Source of the DNA: an endosymbiont of Escarpia spicata
GTDB taxonomy: Bacteria; Pseudomonadota; Gammaproteobacteria; Chromatiales; Chromatiaceae
Direction of reading: 5' to 3'
Assembly (NCBI GenBank): GCA_003349915.1
Contig: QFXE01000005.1
Span: forward strand, 310,001-374,000
Length of the DNA: 64,000 bases
How positions within the stretch are numbered: the first letter of the stretch is position 1; the number at the start of each line of letters is the position of its first letter. Shown here piece after piece: positions 36,892-45,883 of this stretch. Made by a program: the position numbers and the translations under genes. A model generated the notes under the pieces. That model made no database searches. It was not told where the DNA came from and saw only the letters and a list, made by a program, of their open reading frames with translations.

Positions 36892-37122
36892 CTACCGCAG
36901 ATAAAAACCCAACACCATGAGCACGATGCTGGCGCGCAACGTCGCCCAAATAACATCGAACAAAACGACCTGCCCGTTCTGCCAGGCACGGAAGGTACCC
37001 AGCGTGACCCAAATGACCCAGATGAAAGCAAGCACCAGTACGACCGATGCAATGCCGGTCAATAGGGTTGCCGGAGTAAAACCGGAACCCGCTTGAAATG
37101 CCGTGTTCTGTGCTGCCGTCAT
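36892..37122 (-). CDS. Small membrane protein, PFL_4701 family (TIGR03758)
   Basis: A 76-residue protein with two membrane segments (about 22-42 and 56-75) and the linker TLGTFRAWQNGQVVLFDVIW. Short size and position between RAQPRD and TIGR03745 genes match the PFL_4701 family of ICE proteins. The exact role is unknown; it is likely an inner-membrane component of the pilus or channel. The gap to the RAQPRD gene is 9 bp. Confidence 0.83.
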   Translation of the reverse strand: MTAAQNTAFQAGSGFTPATLLTGIASVVLVLAFIWVIWVTLGTFRAWQNGQVVLFDVIWATLRASIVLMVLGFYLR

Positions 37123-37131
37123 GACCTGACA

Positions 37132-37434
37132 TCACCGACGGTAATCGCCGCGCAGCGGCGGGAAAGTCCGGGGCTCTGATCGTGGTGCATCGACATGTTC
37201 CTGGATCCCGAGTCGAATCCGATCGAGATCCTGGCGCAGCCACTCATACTGGAAACGAACACGGGCATCCGGATTTGCTTGCGAAGCCGCTTCCGTGATC
37301 AGCGGATCGATGGCCTGAAGTTCGTGGATGATCCGAGCGAGTGCTGCCCGCTCACCGTCTGCGTCAGCAATGGCAAACTGAACCGGCAATACAGACGCCA
37401 ACAGTCCTGAGACCAGCAGTTTGGTAATTTGCAT
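37132..37434 (-). CDS. RAQPRD-family integrative conjugative element protein
   Basis: About 100 residues from the ATG at 37434 (MQITKLLVSGLLASVLP), which gives a clean signal peptide; the ATG at 37467 would add 11 residues. The C-terminal part RFQYEWLRQDLDRIRLGIQE followed by PRSEPRTFPPLRGDYR matches the TIGR01690 RAQPRD family. It is exported, with unknown function. It is the first transfer gene after the inserted hipBA-TOPRIM cassette, so its original promoter or operon link to the PFL_4697 gene has been cut by that insertion. Confidence 0.87.
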   Translation of the reverse strand: MQITKLLVSGLLASVLPVQFAIADADGERAALARIIHELQAIDPLITEAASQANPDARVRFQYEWLRQDLDRIRLGIQEHVDAPRSEPRTFPPLRGDYRR

Positions 37435-37554
37435 GGATGTCCTCCCCGTGTTGCGCATGACGCGCATGGTGGGGGATCGGGGGAGGACTAGATATGGAAA
37501 ACTAATTCAGACAAGTGCGGGGTTTTACCAGCTGAAAACTACACTCCTAGAGAG

Positions 37555-39348
37555 CTATGTACTTTTTCGTTGCCTGGCTGGCTTGCGTTTCTTACCGAGA
37601 TACCTCGAGGCCTGATTCTTTTCCCAGGTTTCGTGCATCGTCGGTAACGGATTTCGAGCCGCTAGTCGCGCCACGCGCTCCAGCACCTTTATGATAGGGC
37701 GGTTCTCAATCCTGCGCCGTGAATCCGGCGACATCATATGTTCAATCAGGATCTCGCTTAATTTGATTTTCTGAAGGCCATATTGAGCCTTGTTCTCATA
37801 AAGTTTTTGCAGACTGGAACCCGGATTAGGATCTTTCTTACAAGCAGTCACCTCAGCAGTGGTAAAACTTGCATACCCCTGTGCGAGTTCGTTCATTGCG
37901 GCAGCAATCTCGCTGCACGAAAAGTTGTCGAACTCGAATGTATCTTTCCATATGCGGATATATTCTGTCCGCGTTACATAACGCTGCTTGCTATGGATGG
38001 ACTTGGATTTACGTGATTCCCGCTTGAGCCTTTCCGCGTAATTTTCGTTGTCGAGGATAAGAAACGTGAATGTCTGATGATGATGCAGATAATCGACGAG
38101 CCTAAGGATTGCCCTGAAACGGTCTTCCTTTTTTGAGCCAGTCGCCACGTCAACACTACCAAGCACAATAATCTCGATCCCATATACGCCGGGATGGGCG
38201 CCGAAATATTTTTCAAAGATCTTTTGCACCGCAACCTCTTCGCTCTGACCTTCCACAATGAGCGAGAGCTTCGGCTGGGGATTGAGCCCAAAGCGGTTGA
38301 CCACAAACTCAAGATAACGACGTGGATCTTGGCGGACAGGCAGTTCAGGGATATGGGTAATGATCGTCCCGGTGACTTCGTTCGAGTTTGGCAGTTCATC
38401 CTCATATAAATCTTTATAGAGAAGACGCAACATGTGGGCACCGGCGCGCAGCGTCTCAGCCCGTAAAGCATCCCCTTTCAACTTTGCACGCTCGCCAACA
38501 GCGACAAACTGCGTAAGTTGATACCATCGCTCAAGAGGATCGCAGTGCGCTTGCGCAACCGCGAGACCATTGTAGGCATGGTGCAACTTTTCACGTGTTA
38601 CTCCAAATAGTCGCTCCGCTGTCTCTGGGTTCCAATTCTGAACCTCGTCATGCCACTTCCAGTCAAACCCGTTGACGCTGATCCAATGATCCGAATAGTG
38701 GCCTCCGCCCACCTGTATCGTTCTCTGGTCACTCTGCGTCTTTGGAAAATAACGGTTGGATATGAACTGGCACAGCAGCGCCACGCTACGGCGGTACTCA
38801 TGTGTTTGCAGGCTTTCCAAACGACTTCCTGCATACTGCATCCAACTTTCGCCATTCTTCTGCCAATCGATACTCTGCTCTTCATTTCGATCCAGATAGG
38901 AATCCAGTTGAATCTGAAGCGTCATCTCCATAAGGACGAGATGAAGGTAATCGATTTGGAAGATAGAGTAGTAGCCATTCTGCGTCTGATCCTTATGATC
39001 GGGCACTATGTAGGTGTGACGAATTCCAGTCGTATCCCACGCCCATTTTTTGGTGAACCAGTTATTTCCCTTTCGGACCGGAATGTAAAATGGCGGCGTA
39101 TCTTTTTTGGGCGTTCTTACCCGGAAAACCGGGGCAAACAAACCCAGGCGTTCGAGCCGTAGCAGACGCTCTCGATCAACTGATAGACCTCGCTCGCGAC
39201 AAAACTTGATAAATCGATCCGTCCCCAGCAGTGGGCAAGAGATGACAGCACCAGCTTCTACAATGGCCCGTCCTGCGTTGACGGGAAGTGTAAGCAGCTT
39301 ATCGTTAACCACCTCCTCCTTATTCGCATGAGATTTTGTCATTGCCAT
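37555..39348 (-). CDS. TOPRIM-domain protein (597 aa), candidate defence effector
   Basis: No close family is recognised. A TOPRIM-like core is visible near the centre: VEGQSE (365-370) with the catalytic-type Glu, GSVD (397-400), and LILDNENYAE (about 431-440) as the acidic DxD-type strand. The rest is helical and mixed, with a basic C-terminus (KKRKPARQRKS). TOPRIM domains coordinate metal in topoisomerases, primases and OLD-family nucleases, several of which are anti-phage. The gene starts 13 bp after the hipA stop, so it belongs to a hipB-hipA-TOPRIM cassette placed between two conserved transfer genes. The role in defence or abortive infection is inferred. An ATG two codons further in is an alternative start. 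Confidence 0.68.
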   Translation of the reverse strand: MAMTKSHANKEEVVNDKLLTLPVNAGRAIVEAGAVISCPLLGTDRFIKFCRERGLSVDRERLLRLERLGLFAPVFRVRTPKKDTPPFYIPVRKGNNWFTKKWAWDTTGIRHTYIVPDHKDQTQNGYYSIFQIDYLHLVLMEMTLQIQLDSYLDRNEEQSIDWQKNGESWMQYAGSRLESLQTHEYRRSVALLCQFISNRYFPKTQSDQRTIQVGGGHYSDHWISVNGFDWKWHDEVQNWNPETAERLFGVTREKLHHAYNGLAVAQAHCDPLERWYQLTQFVAVGERAKLKGDALRAETLRAGAHMLRLLYKDLYEDELPNSNEVTGTIITHIPELPVRQDPRRYLEFVVNRFGLNPQPKLSLIVEGQSEEVAVQKIFEKYFGAHPGVYGIEIIVLGSVDVATGSKKEDRFRAILRLVDYLHHHQTFTFLILDNENYAERLKRESRKSKSIHSKQRYVTRTEYIRIWKDTFEFDNFSCSEIAAAMNELAQGYASFTTAEVTACKKDPNPGSSLQKLYENKAQYGLQKIKLSEILIEHMMSPDSRRRIENRPIIKVLERVARLAARNPLPTMHETWEKNQASRYLGKKRKPARQRKST

Positions 39349-39361
39349 TCCTTCGCCAACA

Positions 39362-40618
39362 TTAAGAAAGGGAAAGCGCCCCCTTCAAATCCTCATGTTC
39401 AAAGGCCGAGGCCATGCGATCGATCTCGGCTCGCGTCAAACCCAGTTTCGCGGCCTCTTCGCGCCAGGTTCTCACGGCCATCCCGACTTCGGCGGCAATC
39501 GCGTGCGCCTTGTTTTCATCCAGTTCAAAATATCCCACCACGCTCATCGCCAGGTCCAGCGAGGCTGAGCCGTCATCAAGATCAATGGCCGTTGTCAGAA
39601 CGCGTGGTTTGATATCCGTGGGCACCGGATTGAGATCATAGGCCGGGGCCAATCGCCAGCCATCCGGACCGGTATAGAGAAAAGCGTGATTACGTAAATG
39701 ATCATCGGTGTTGGAGATCAGAATATTGAAAACGATGCGTCGCCACAGCTCATGCATATCCTGGATCGGGCTTGCACCATACCGGCGCAGTGCATCAACA
39801 AACTCGAGATAACTGCGTGACTCGTTGTCGCTGGCCCCGAGCATACTCATGGCTGAAAGAAACGGGATACGATCGCCTTGCACTCGGTCGAAACGACGCA
39901 ACAGCAGTACCGGCTTGTTCAACACATGCTCAATTCGCCAGTCGGGCACGGGAATACCGGACTTTGCCGCAAGACGGAGAGCAACTCCTTCCCAGAGAAC
40001 CGCATTGATTTCATCATCCTTGTGCGGGAACTTAGCAATGGTGAGATGCCCGTCCCGGTCCCTAACAGAAGCCTTGGGACGTGCGCCACCCAATGATGAG
40101 CCAGGGGCCAACAGCAGGCGCAAATCCTCGTCGCTATCCGTATCACCAACGACATGTTCCGCTGCCGACAGCAATTGTGGCAAATCAATCAGGGGCGGTA
40201 TGCGTGCTGTTTCATGTTCCGCAAGAAATGGGCCTCCCTCCTGATTGGCAAAGCGCAAGGCACCCTGACGGGCTTCATCATCAACCCCGAGCAGATAGTC
40301 GATTTCCATCAAAGTGCGTGGTGTCTCACCCACACGCTCAGCCCGTCGCCGTTCAGCCCGACGCATCAGAACCCGCCCCCAGCGGTCTGGGGCGGAGTCG
40401 CCAATGGTGCCAAACAGGGGGCTACCTGAAGTGGTATGAAAGGGGCCCGGGCCAAGCGTGAGGGCCGGTTCCAGAGCGAAACGGTTTGCATACGCGAGCC
40501 AGCCCGCATCATATTCGAAGGTGGCGCTTTCTCTGCCCTTGCGCACGCGTGCCCACAAGCGTCCCGCCAGATGCGGCGTGCCGCCAATATCCACATAGAC
40601 AAGCACTTCTGTTTCCAT
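39362..40618 (-). CDS. hipA: HipA-family toxin kinase
   Basis: A 418-residue HipA-type Ser/Thr kinase. It has the N-terminal subdomain (YVDIGGTPHLAGRLW), the glycine-rich loop GSSLGGARPKA (173-183) and the catalytic segment NTDDHLRNH (303-311). The metal-binding AYDLNP follows (326-331). HipA kinases phosphorylate a translation target, classically glutamyl-tRNA synthetase, and cause growth arrest. The start overlaps the hipB stop by one base (TGATG). All catalytic residues look present, so the toxin is probably active and held by HipB. Confidence 0.93.
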   Translation of the reverse strand: METEVLVYVDIGGTPHLAGRLWARVRKGRESATFEYDAGWLAYANRFALEPALTLGPGPFHTTSGSPLFGTIGDSAPDRWGRVLMRRAERRRAERVGETPRTLMEIDYLLGVDDEARQGALRFANQEGGPFLAEHETARIPPLIDLPQLLSAAEHVVGDTDSDEDLRLLLAPGSSLGGARPKASVRDRDGHLTIAKFPHKDDEINAVLWEGVALRLAAKSGIPVPDWRIEHVLNKPVLLLRRFDRVQGDRIPFLSAMSMLGASDNESRSYLEFVDALRRYGASPIQDMHELWRRIVFNILISNTDDHLRNHAFLYTGPDGWRLAPAYDLNPVPTDIKPRVLTTAIDLDDGSASLDLAMSVVGYFELDENKAHAIAAEVGMAVRTWREEAAKLGLTRAEIDRMASAFEHEDLKGALSLS

Positions 40619-40974
40619 CAGGTTTTACTCTTCTGTCCAGACCGGCGCGGCTTGCGGATACGTTGTGGCAAGCGTTCATCTTCCAACTCCAGACCCACCA
40701 CATCCGTCCTGACATCCGCCAGGTCGCCCAATCGTTCCGCCATCCCCAAAACAAAGAGCACATTGGCGTAGTTACCGAGCGAAACGCCGGGATCACCCTT
40801 TTCTATCTTGTTCAACGTTGTTCGACTAATAGAGGCCCGTTCTGCCATAACAGCCGTGGGGATGCGCCGCCTGAGCCTGGCATCACGGATATCCTGGCCA
40901 AGCTTGCGCAGAGCCCGCCTGACCGGAATCGGCACCATCAAATCCAACTGAGTTTTACTCATCTTTTCGTCCAT
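40618..40974 (-). CDS. hipB: HipB-like XRE antitoxin
   Basis: A 118-residue XRE protein with helix-turn-helix AVMAERASISRTTLNKIEKG (about residues 43-62) and a basic C-terminal tail (RLPQRIRKPRRSGQK). It precedes hipA with a one-base overlap. HipB-type antitoxins bind operators upstream of their own gene and recruit HipA; repeated operator-like motifs are visible just upstream at 40,978-41,092. It is longer than E. coli HipB (88 aa). Confidence 0.9.
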   Translation of the reverse strand: MDEKMSKTQLDLMVPIPVRRALRKLGQDIRDARLRRRIPTAVMAERASISRTTLNKIEKGDPGVSLGNYANVLFVLGMAERLGDLADVRTDVVGLELEDERLPQRIRKPRRSGQKSKT

Positions 40975-40977
40975 CTT

Positions 40978-41092
40978 TATGGTCGCTATGCATCATAGCG
41001 TATATTATTATGGACGCTATATCAATCATTCTATGCCCAACACTCCTAAAAAAAAGCATTTTATGTCCACTATAATGGACGTAAAATGCTTT
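40978..41092 (-). promoter_or_regulatory. Operator/promoter region of the hipBA cassette
   Basis: Copies of a TGGaCGcTAtA-like motif occur at about 40980, 41011 and 41076, with one inverted copy near 41060-41069. A perfect palindrome CGCTATG-cat-CATAGCG lies at 40984-41000, close to the hipB start. Arms 41053-41069 and 41076-41092 form a 17-bp inverted repeat with one mismatch around CTATAA. The AT-rich context suits a promoter covered by HipB, which normally binds several such sites. Confidence 0.6.
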
Positions 41093-41178
41093 AACACCCA
41101 GAATTTTGAACATTTTCAGTTTATTATGAGCTCCACAGGACCTGATTCAGTCAGATTGCTCCATCCCACTCGAGTTTT

Positions 41179-41913
41179 TCAAAGGTACTTCTTGAAGGTA
41201 CTCGCTGTAACCGCCACCGTCAGCGCGAACAAGGTTGCAAACGGCAAGATGACGAAGGTCGGATGCAGACTAAAAGGCAAGGCGAGATAGGTCACCCAGG
41301 TCAGGACAACCAAGGGTAGTGCCGCCTTCTTCGCATAGTGGTAGACAAAGGAACTCTCTCGACCTCCACCCCATCGGCGCAGATCGCGTTGCACCAATCC
41401 ATCGACGAGTGCGACCAGGCTAAACAGTAGGAAGATCGGCATCGCCAGTGTCAAAATAGCAAGGCGCACTGAGAACACCTGGGTTACCTGCATCATGGCC
41501 AGGATGTACTCTGCCATGGGTTTGTAAACTTTATGCAGCGTCGCCCTGACGCCCTGCTCATACTTCCGCGGAGGCAGTGACACCCATTGGATGAAATCCA
41601 CAAACCGCGTTACCTCGAAAAGATAGTGGTAGGAATTATCGGCGAACCTTTTGGCGAATCGTGCCGGATCGGAAGTCACAACACTGCGACGAAAATCGTT
41701 ATCGAGATAACTAATCTCCGTTACCAGCATGGTACGGCTGTGATCGACCCCTTCATCCGGCCACCAGAGCACCATGCCAGCCCATTCGAGGATGATCGAG
41801 AACAACAGCGAAAACAGCAGCCACAGAATAAGCTTCGCCACAGCCGACAGTATCTTCGAGAACATCCCTTGCTGAACAGCCTGGCGGCGTGGATCTGCCA
41901 CGGCCTCAGCCAT
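41179..41913 (-). CDS. Integrating conjugative element membrane protein, PFL_4697 family
   Basis: A 244-residue inner-membrane protein with spans near 25-50, 148-170 and 205-240. Position directly after traD (8-bp overlap) and the layout match the TIGR03747 family. The function is unknown; it is thought to belong to the coupling or mating apparatus. The hipBA-TOPRIM cassette follows it where RAQPRD would normally be expected. Confidence 0.85.
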   Translation of the reverse strand: MAEAVADPRRQAVQQGMFSKILSAVAKLILWLLFSLLFSIILEWAGMVLWWPDEGVDHSRTMLVTEISYLDNDFRRSVVTSDPARFAKRFADNSYHYLFEVTRFVDFIQWVSLPPRKYEQGVRATLHKVYKPMAEYILAMMQVTQVFSVRLAILTLAMPIFLLFSLVALVDGLVQRDLRRWGGGRESSFVYHYAKKAALPLVVLTWVTYLALPFSLHPTFVILPFATLFALTVAVTASTFKKYL

Positions 41914-44005
41914 CGGAGGCCTCCGGTTCTAACTCGGGTTCGCTGACATCCGGCGCGGCTGCCCACCATGGTTCTTGCACCCGGTACCAATGATCGTTGG
42001 TTATGTAGGTGCGCTCCATCTCGTTTGTGATTTCGGTGAGCGTCTCTGGCATATCCGAGTCCGTGGCAGGTAGAGGCATGCGGATCTTCCAGAGCTGACC
42101 GCCCTCCAGGAGCGCAAAGGCCTGCCCCTTGGGCAGTGTGATCAGTTCCGCTGGTGTGAGCAACGGGACTTCCGAAACACTGATCCGATCCTCGTTGCGG
42201 GAGCTAAAATCTATTCCGGAACCCGGATCCGAGGAATCGTTGACGCCCGAGACACTCATCAAGGTGAACACCTCAACCTTGGGTAGCTGGTCGGTGAGCA
42301 TCTCGGCCGTAGCCAGCTCTTTTACTCGTAGCATGATCATCGTGTTGAAGTTACCGGCTACTTGCCCAGCTTTCGCGCGGTTGCCGATACGTGCCTCCAC
42401 ATCCGACCAGGTCTGGGTGTAGGCCGTAACCTGAAAGCCGGCGCCACCGGCTTTGTTGAGCAATGGGACGAACTCGTCACCGATCAGTTCGTTGAACTCA
42501 TCGGCATGCATGGAGATGGTGGGCGGGGTATCGATGGAATCCCCGTCTACACCATGCTTGTAGATGTGCCCAGCGACCGACACCAGATCAGCGAACATGG
42601 AATTGCCTACCGCACTGGCTACGGTGGTATCGGTCAGAGCATCCAACCCGACATAAACGATCCCCTTGCGTCGGATGACTTCCATCCACTCAAAGATGGG
42701 TCGGGTGTCCTGTTCGTCCAGATAGTCCGGTGAGATCAGTTCGGCGATATTGCCCGTGGTGAGCTTCTCCATCAGTGGGCCGACGGAGCTGACGATCTTG
42801 TCGAAGTAGGTCTTGTCGTACTTGAAGGCTGACACCAGCCCATCGAGGACAGGATCGTAGAGGTCCTGTGTCTGCAGGTGCCGCATCAGAGCGATAGCTT
42901 CTTTACTGCGCCCCCGTAGGGCCGCCGGCAAGTTGCGTTCCGAGATCTTGCTTGACAGTTCCTCGACCTGCTCCTTCCAATCCTCGGCGCCGTGTGCATC
43001 CAGATGCGCCTCAGCATACTCCGTGAACAGAGGTTCAATGTCGTTGATGTAGCGTCGGACCTGCTGGTAGTCCGGACGGCGGTTTAGTGCCACAAGTGCG
43101 CGGGCAATGATGTTGACGAATCGCCAGGCGAACTCCTTAAAGGCCGCTGAATTTCCTTCGCTGGGCAATTGATTGGCGATGCGGGTGGCGACCTCGGTGA
43201 TGCGCGAGAAGTTGCCGATGGCATTGTAGCGAGCCGAAACCTGCGGAAATCCCAGATGGAACATATAAAAGTCCTTGGTCCGCCCGGCCCGCTTGGCCTC
43301 GGCATATACGCGCCGCAACAAACCGGCATCGCCCTTGGGATCGAAGACGATCACCACGTCACCGCGGCGAATGTCCTGGGTGATGAGAATCTCGGCCAGC
43401 CGGGTCTTACCGACGCGAGTGGTCCCCAACACCAGGGTGTGTCCAACCCGCTCGCCGATGTCCATCCACACGTCCTGCTCGTCCGGCTCGACTGCATGCA
43501 GGGCCGGTTTACCACCGACCGCCGGCAACGGCGCCAGCGGATTCCACCAGGCCCGGACCCGGAACAGCTGTGCCAGCAAACTCAGAATCGGGACCGATTC
43601 CCAGGCGACCTCCTTGCGGCGTACCCATTGATACAGGGTACCCGGCTGGACATAACGCTGGACCTCCGGCCGGATGGTATCGCGCAGGCGCTGGGTGTGT
43701 TTCTGGGTCCAGCGAAAGCCCCGGCCCAGAAAGAGCTTGCGGCGGCTGAGGGGGATCTTGCGGGAACGTACCTTATATATGGGCAGTCGGCGCATGTTGC
43801 CCTGGTAGCGCAGCACCCGCCAGGCCTGCCGGCCCCGGATCAGGCCGATCAGGCCGAGTACGGTGCCGGCGCCATAGGCGACACCCGGCGGCATCATCAG
43901 CGCCCACGGTGCCAGAATGGCGATGGCTGCCGTGGCAAACGCCACCAATGTCGACCACAGCTCGACCGGGGGCCGCAGCAGGGCCTCGATGGGATGCGAG
44001 CTCAC
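41906..44005 (-). CDS. traD: Type IV coupling protein TraD (SXT/TOL subfamily)
   Basis: A 699-residue ATPase. It has N-terminal membrane spans (about 18-55), Walker A LGTTRVGKTRLAE (about 191-203), Walker B VVIVFDPKGD (about 217-226), and a C-terminal acidic tail (EPELEPEASDG). It links the relaxosome to the secretion channel. Length and position are those of TIGR03743. It overlaps both neighbours (PFL_4695 by 4 bp, PFL_4697 by 8 bp). The relaxase it would serve is not in this window. Confidence 0.95.
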   Translation of the reverse strand: MSSHPIEALLRPPVELWSTLVAFATAAIAILAPWALMMPPGVAYGAGTVLGLIGLIRGRQAWRVLRYQGNMRRLPIYKVRSRKIPLSRRKLFLGRGFRWTQKHTQRLRDTIRPEVQRYVQPGTLYQWVRRKEVAWESVPILSLLAQLFRVRAWWNPLAPLPAVGGKPALHAVEPDEQDVWMDIGERVGHTLVLGTTRVGKTRLAEILITQDIRRGDVVIVFDPKGDAGLLRRVYAEAKRAGRTKDFYMFHLGFPQVSARYNAIGNFSRITEVATRIANQLPSEGNSAAFKEFAWRFVNIIARALVALNRRPDYQQVRRYINDIEPLFTEYAEAHLDAHGAEDWKEQVEELSSKISERNLPAALRGRSKEAIALMRHLQTQDLYDPVLDGLVSAFKYDKTYFDKIVSSVGPLMEKLTTGNIAELISPDYLDEQDTRPIFEWMEVIRRKGIVYVGLDALTDTTVASAVGNSMFADLVSVAGHIYKHGVDGDSIDTPPTISMHADEFNELIGDEFVPLLNKAGGAGFQVTAYTQTWSDVEARIGNRAKAGQVAGNFNTMIMLRVKELATAEMLTDQLPKVEVFTLMSVSGVNDSSDPGSGIDFSSRNEDRISVSEVPLLTPAELITLPKGQAFALLEGGQLWKIRMPLPATDSDMPETLTEITNEMERTYITNDHWYRVQEPWWAAAPDVSEPELEPEASDG

Positions 44006-44532
44006 TGCTCGATGCCGTGCGCTGAGATCAGCACCGGATAATGCGAAACGCTCAGTGCCTTCGCGATGTCGCTGCCTGATGCTGGCAGGATAGACAGGCC
44101 GTCAGCCAGTCTGGCAATCGTTCGCAAATCATCCATCGTCTCGGCCTGCACCAGCATCCCGACCGCACCGATCTCCTTGAGCCGATCGCGGTGTGCCTGC
44201 AACCATTGCTGGGATCTCGTATCGCAACCGATCATAAAGAAAGGTCGCGTGAAAGGCCGGTCATGCGCACGAGCCAGAACCGGTCCCGGTGTCAGGCCTG
44301 GTGATTGAATCGGCAACCAGGCTTTGGGGTCGGCAGCCCCGAGCTGGGGCCTTGTTGGAGCCTGACTTTGCTGTGGTAATCCATCGTGAGTTTGAAAAAC
44401 TTCAAGAAAAGGCGCGATGGGTTGTGTATTGCCACTGTCATGGATCACTGTCAGATCGGCCTGGGCCATGACGGGCACCAGCAGGCAAATAACGACCATG
44501 ACCTTGCGGCAATAAGGACTGAATAGATCCAT
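44002..44532 (-). CDS. Integrating conjugative element protein, PFL_4695 family
   Basis: A 176-residue exported protein with signal peptide VMVVICLLVPVMAQA and a mature part ending in ALSVSHYPVLISAHGIEQ. The TIGR03765 family is recognised from the LTVIHDSG start of the mature protein and the position just before traD. Periplasmic; precise role unknown. Confidence 0.87.
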   Translation of the reverse strand: MDLFSPYCRKVMVVICLLVPVMAQADLTVIHDSGNTQPIAPFLEVFQTHDGLPQQSQAPTRPQLGAADPKAWLPIQSPGLTPGPVLARAHDRPFTRPFFMIGCDTRSQQWLQAHRDRLKEIGAVGMLVQAETMDDLRTIARLADGLSILPASGSDIAKALSVSHYPVLISAHGIEQ

Positions 44533-44536
44533 CGTG

Positions 44537-45085
44537 TTATCCCTCCTTTACAATGCGCTGCCAGTGGGAGACAACACGGCGACGGTACCGGTCTGCACGA
44601 TGGGAATTCTTCGGCGAGTGATAACAGCCGACGCTGCCCCACCAGTCCTGCCGCGTGGCGTAACAATCCTGCAAAATCCCGGCGCCCACGCGTATGTTGT
44701 GATACGGATCAAGCGCCTGCCACGGGGTTCCGAGCCGATTCTTGTGATAACGCCAATTGACTTGCATCAGGCCGATATCGATGGAACGCGTCCCCTCCTT
44801 CAGATACGCCGTCAATGCCTGCCAGGCCGCTTGCCGCGAATCGAAGAAGTAACCCCGACCGGCTACGTTCAATGTCCAGGGCCAGGGTCGGAGAGCACTG
44901 GCCTGTCCCGTCTGCTTACCACTTTCTGTGAGTGCCACAGCGAACAGAACGCTCTGGGGTATTCCGTGCTCTGCCGCAATCATGCGATAACCCGCTGGCA
45001 CAGGTTCATTCGCCCCGCTTATGGAAGGAAGCGTCAGGATGGCAAATACGATCGGCCAGCCGAAATCTCGCATTAACGCCACCAT
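44537..45085 (-). CDS. Lytic transglycosylase of the transfer system (SLT domain)
   Basis: A 182-residue protein with a signal sequence (GWPIVFAILTLPSISGA) and an SLT-type lysozyme fold. The likely catalytic Glu lies in FAVALTESGKQ, followed by IGLMQVNWRYH. It would open peptidoglycan locally so that the transfer channel can be built (VirB1-like). The ATG at 45085 or 45073 could be the start. It lies 3 bp after the TIGR03759 gene and 4 bp before the PFL_4695 gene. Confidence 0.88.
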   Translation of the reverse strand: MVALMRDFGWPIVFAILTLPSISGANEPVPAGYRMIAAEHGIPQSVLFAVALTESGKQTGQASALRPWPWTLNVAGRGYFFDSRQAAWQALTAYLKEGTRSIDIGLMQVNWRYHKNRLGTPWQALDPYHNIRVGAGILQDCYATRQDWWGSVGCYHSPKNSHRADRYRRRVVSHWQRIVKEG

Positions 45086-45088
45086 GGG

Positions 45089-45883
45089 CTAGAGCTCCGA
45101 AACCGGGAGCCTGGAGACGTCCCCGCCTCGACGGCGCAATACCGACGGGACTTCACCTTGCCCCTGGGTCAGTTTGTCGAGGGCGCCGCTATCATGATTG
45201 AGGGTAATCCGTCGACTGCGCACCCAGTCGGGATCGATCTGGTGATTGGACGCCCAGTCCCTGACAGCTCGGTCATCTCCCTTGTCCACATTGGTGAGAT
45301 AGATATCGATACCACTGACTTCGTCGATCCGCTTTAACAACTTATTTAGCAGCAGATCGCAGGCCGGACAATCGGGGCGAGTAAAGAACAACAGGCGGTC
45401 TCCGGCCTGAAAGGTATTTTTCGCTTCGGTCTTTCCTGGCAACCGGCTGAGGTCAATCAGAGACACATTCGGATACAGGCGCTTGGTTGCAGCATCGTAG
45501 GCGTGCTGGAACGCAAGGATACGGCCGGCGTCTTCATACATGGCGCGCGCCCACACTTCCGCATACCGCTGTCGCTCTGCGTCATTCCTCGCATGAATAC
45601 CAAGCACCTCAATGGGCGATATCGTCGCCGGGCTGATGCTCCCGCGAATGCCCTGCATCAACTGTTTGTAACGGCGCCACTCCGTCTCCGTCAAACCCCA
45701 TAGACGGGCATGCGCCAGATCCGTGGCTGACAAGACATTCGTGGCTTTGTGCGAGTTATCCTGCCGGGTATCTTCGATCTGGGTATGTGATAACTCGGCA
45801 GCCATCACGGTATTCGACGCGATAAGAGCGCCCAGAAAAACCATAGATCTCCATCGTCTACTCATCGATGCATTCCCCTTCAC
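45089..45883 (-). CDS. Integrating conjugative element protein, PFL_4693 family (thioredoxin-like CPAC)
   Basis: A 264-residue exported protein. After a signal segment (SMVFLGALIASNTVMA) and a helical region comes a thioredoxin-like part with FFTRPDCPACDLLLNKL. The C-x-x-C motif (CPAC, near residue 172) is a redox site, suggesting disulphide work on periplasmic transfer proteins such as the Cys-rich TraU-like protein. The family is TIGR03759 by order and sequence. The ATG at 45865 is an alternative start. It overlaps the small upstream gene by 26 bp. Confidence 0.85.
   Translation of the reverse strand: MKGNASMSRRWRSMVFLGALIASNTVMAAELSHTQIEDTRQDNSHKATNVLSATDLAHARLWGLTETEWRRYKQLMQGIRGSISPATISPIEVLGIHARNDAERQRYAEVWARAMYEDAGRILAFQHAYDAATKRLYPNVSLIDLSRLPGKTEAKNTFQAGDRLLFFTRPDCPACDLLLNKLLKRIDEVSGIDIYLTNVDKGDDRAVRDWASNHQIDPDWVRSRRITLNHDSGALDKLTQGQGEVPSVLRRRGGDVSRLPVSEL

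Noticed and set aside
36807-37052. Long N-terminal extension of the TIGR03745 protein
   Set aside because: It overlaps the PFL_4701 gene in another frame, is rich in Cys/Trp/Gly without a pattern, and a good SD with a signal peptide begins at 36806.
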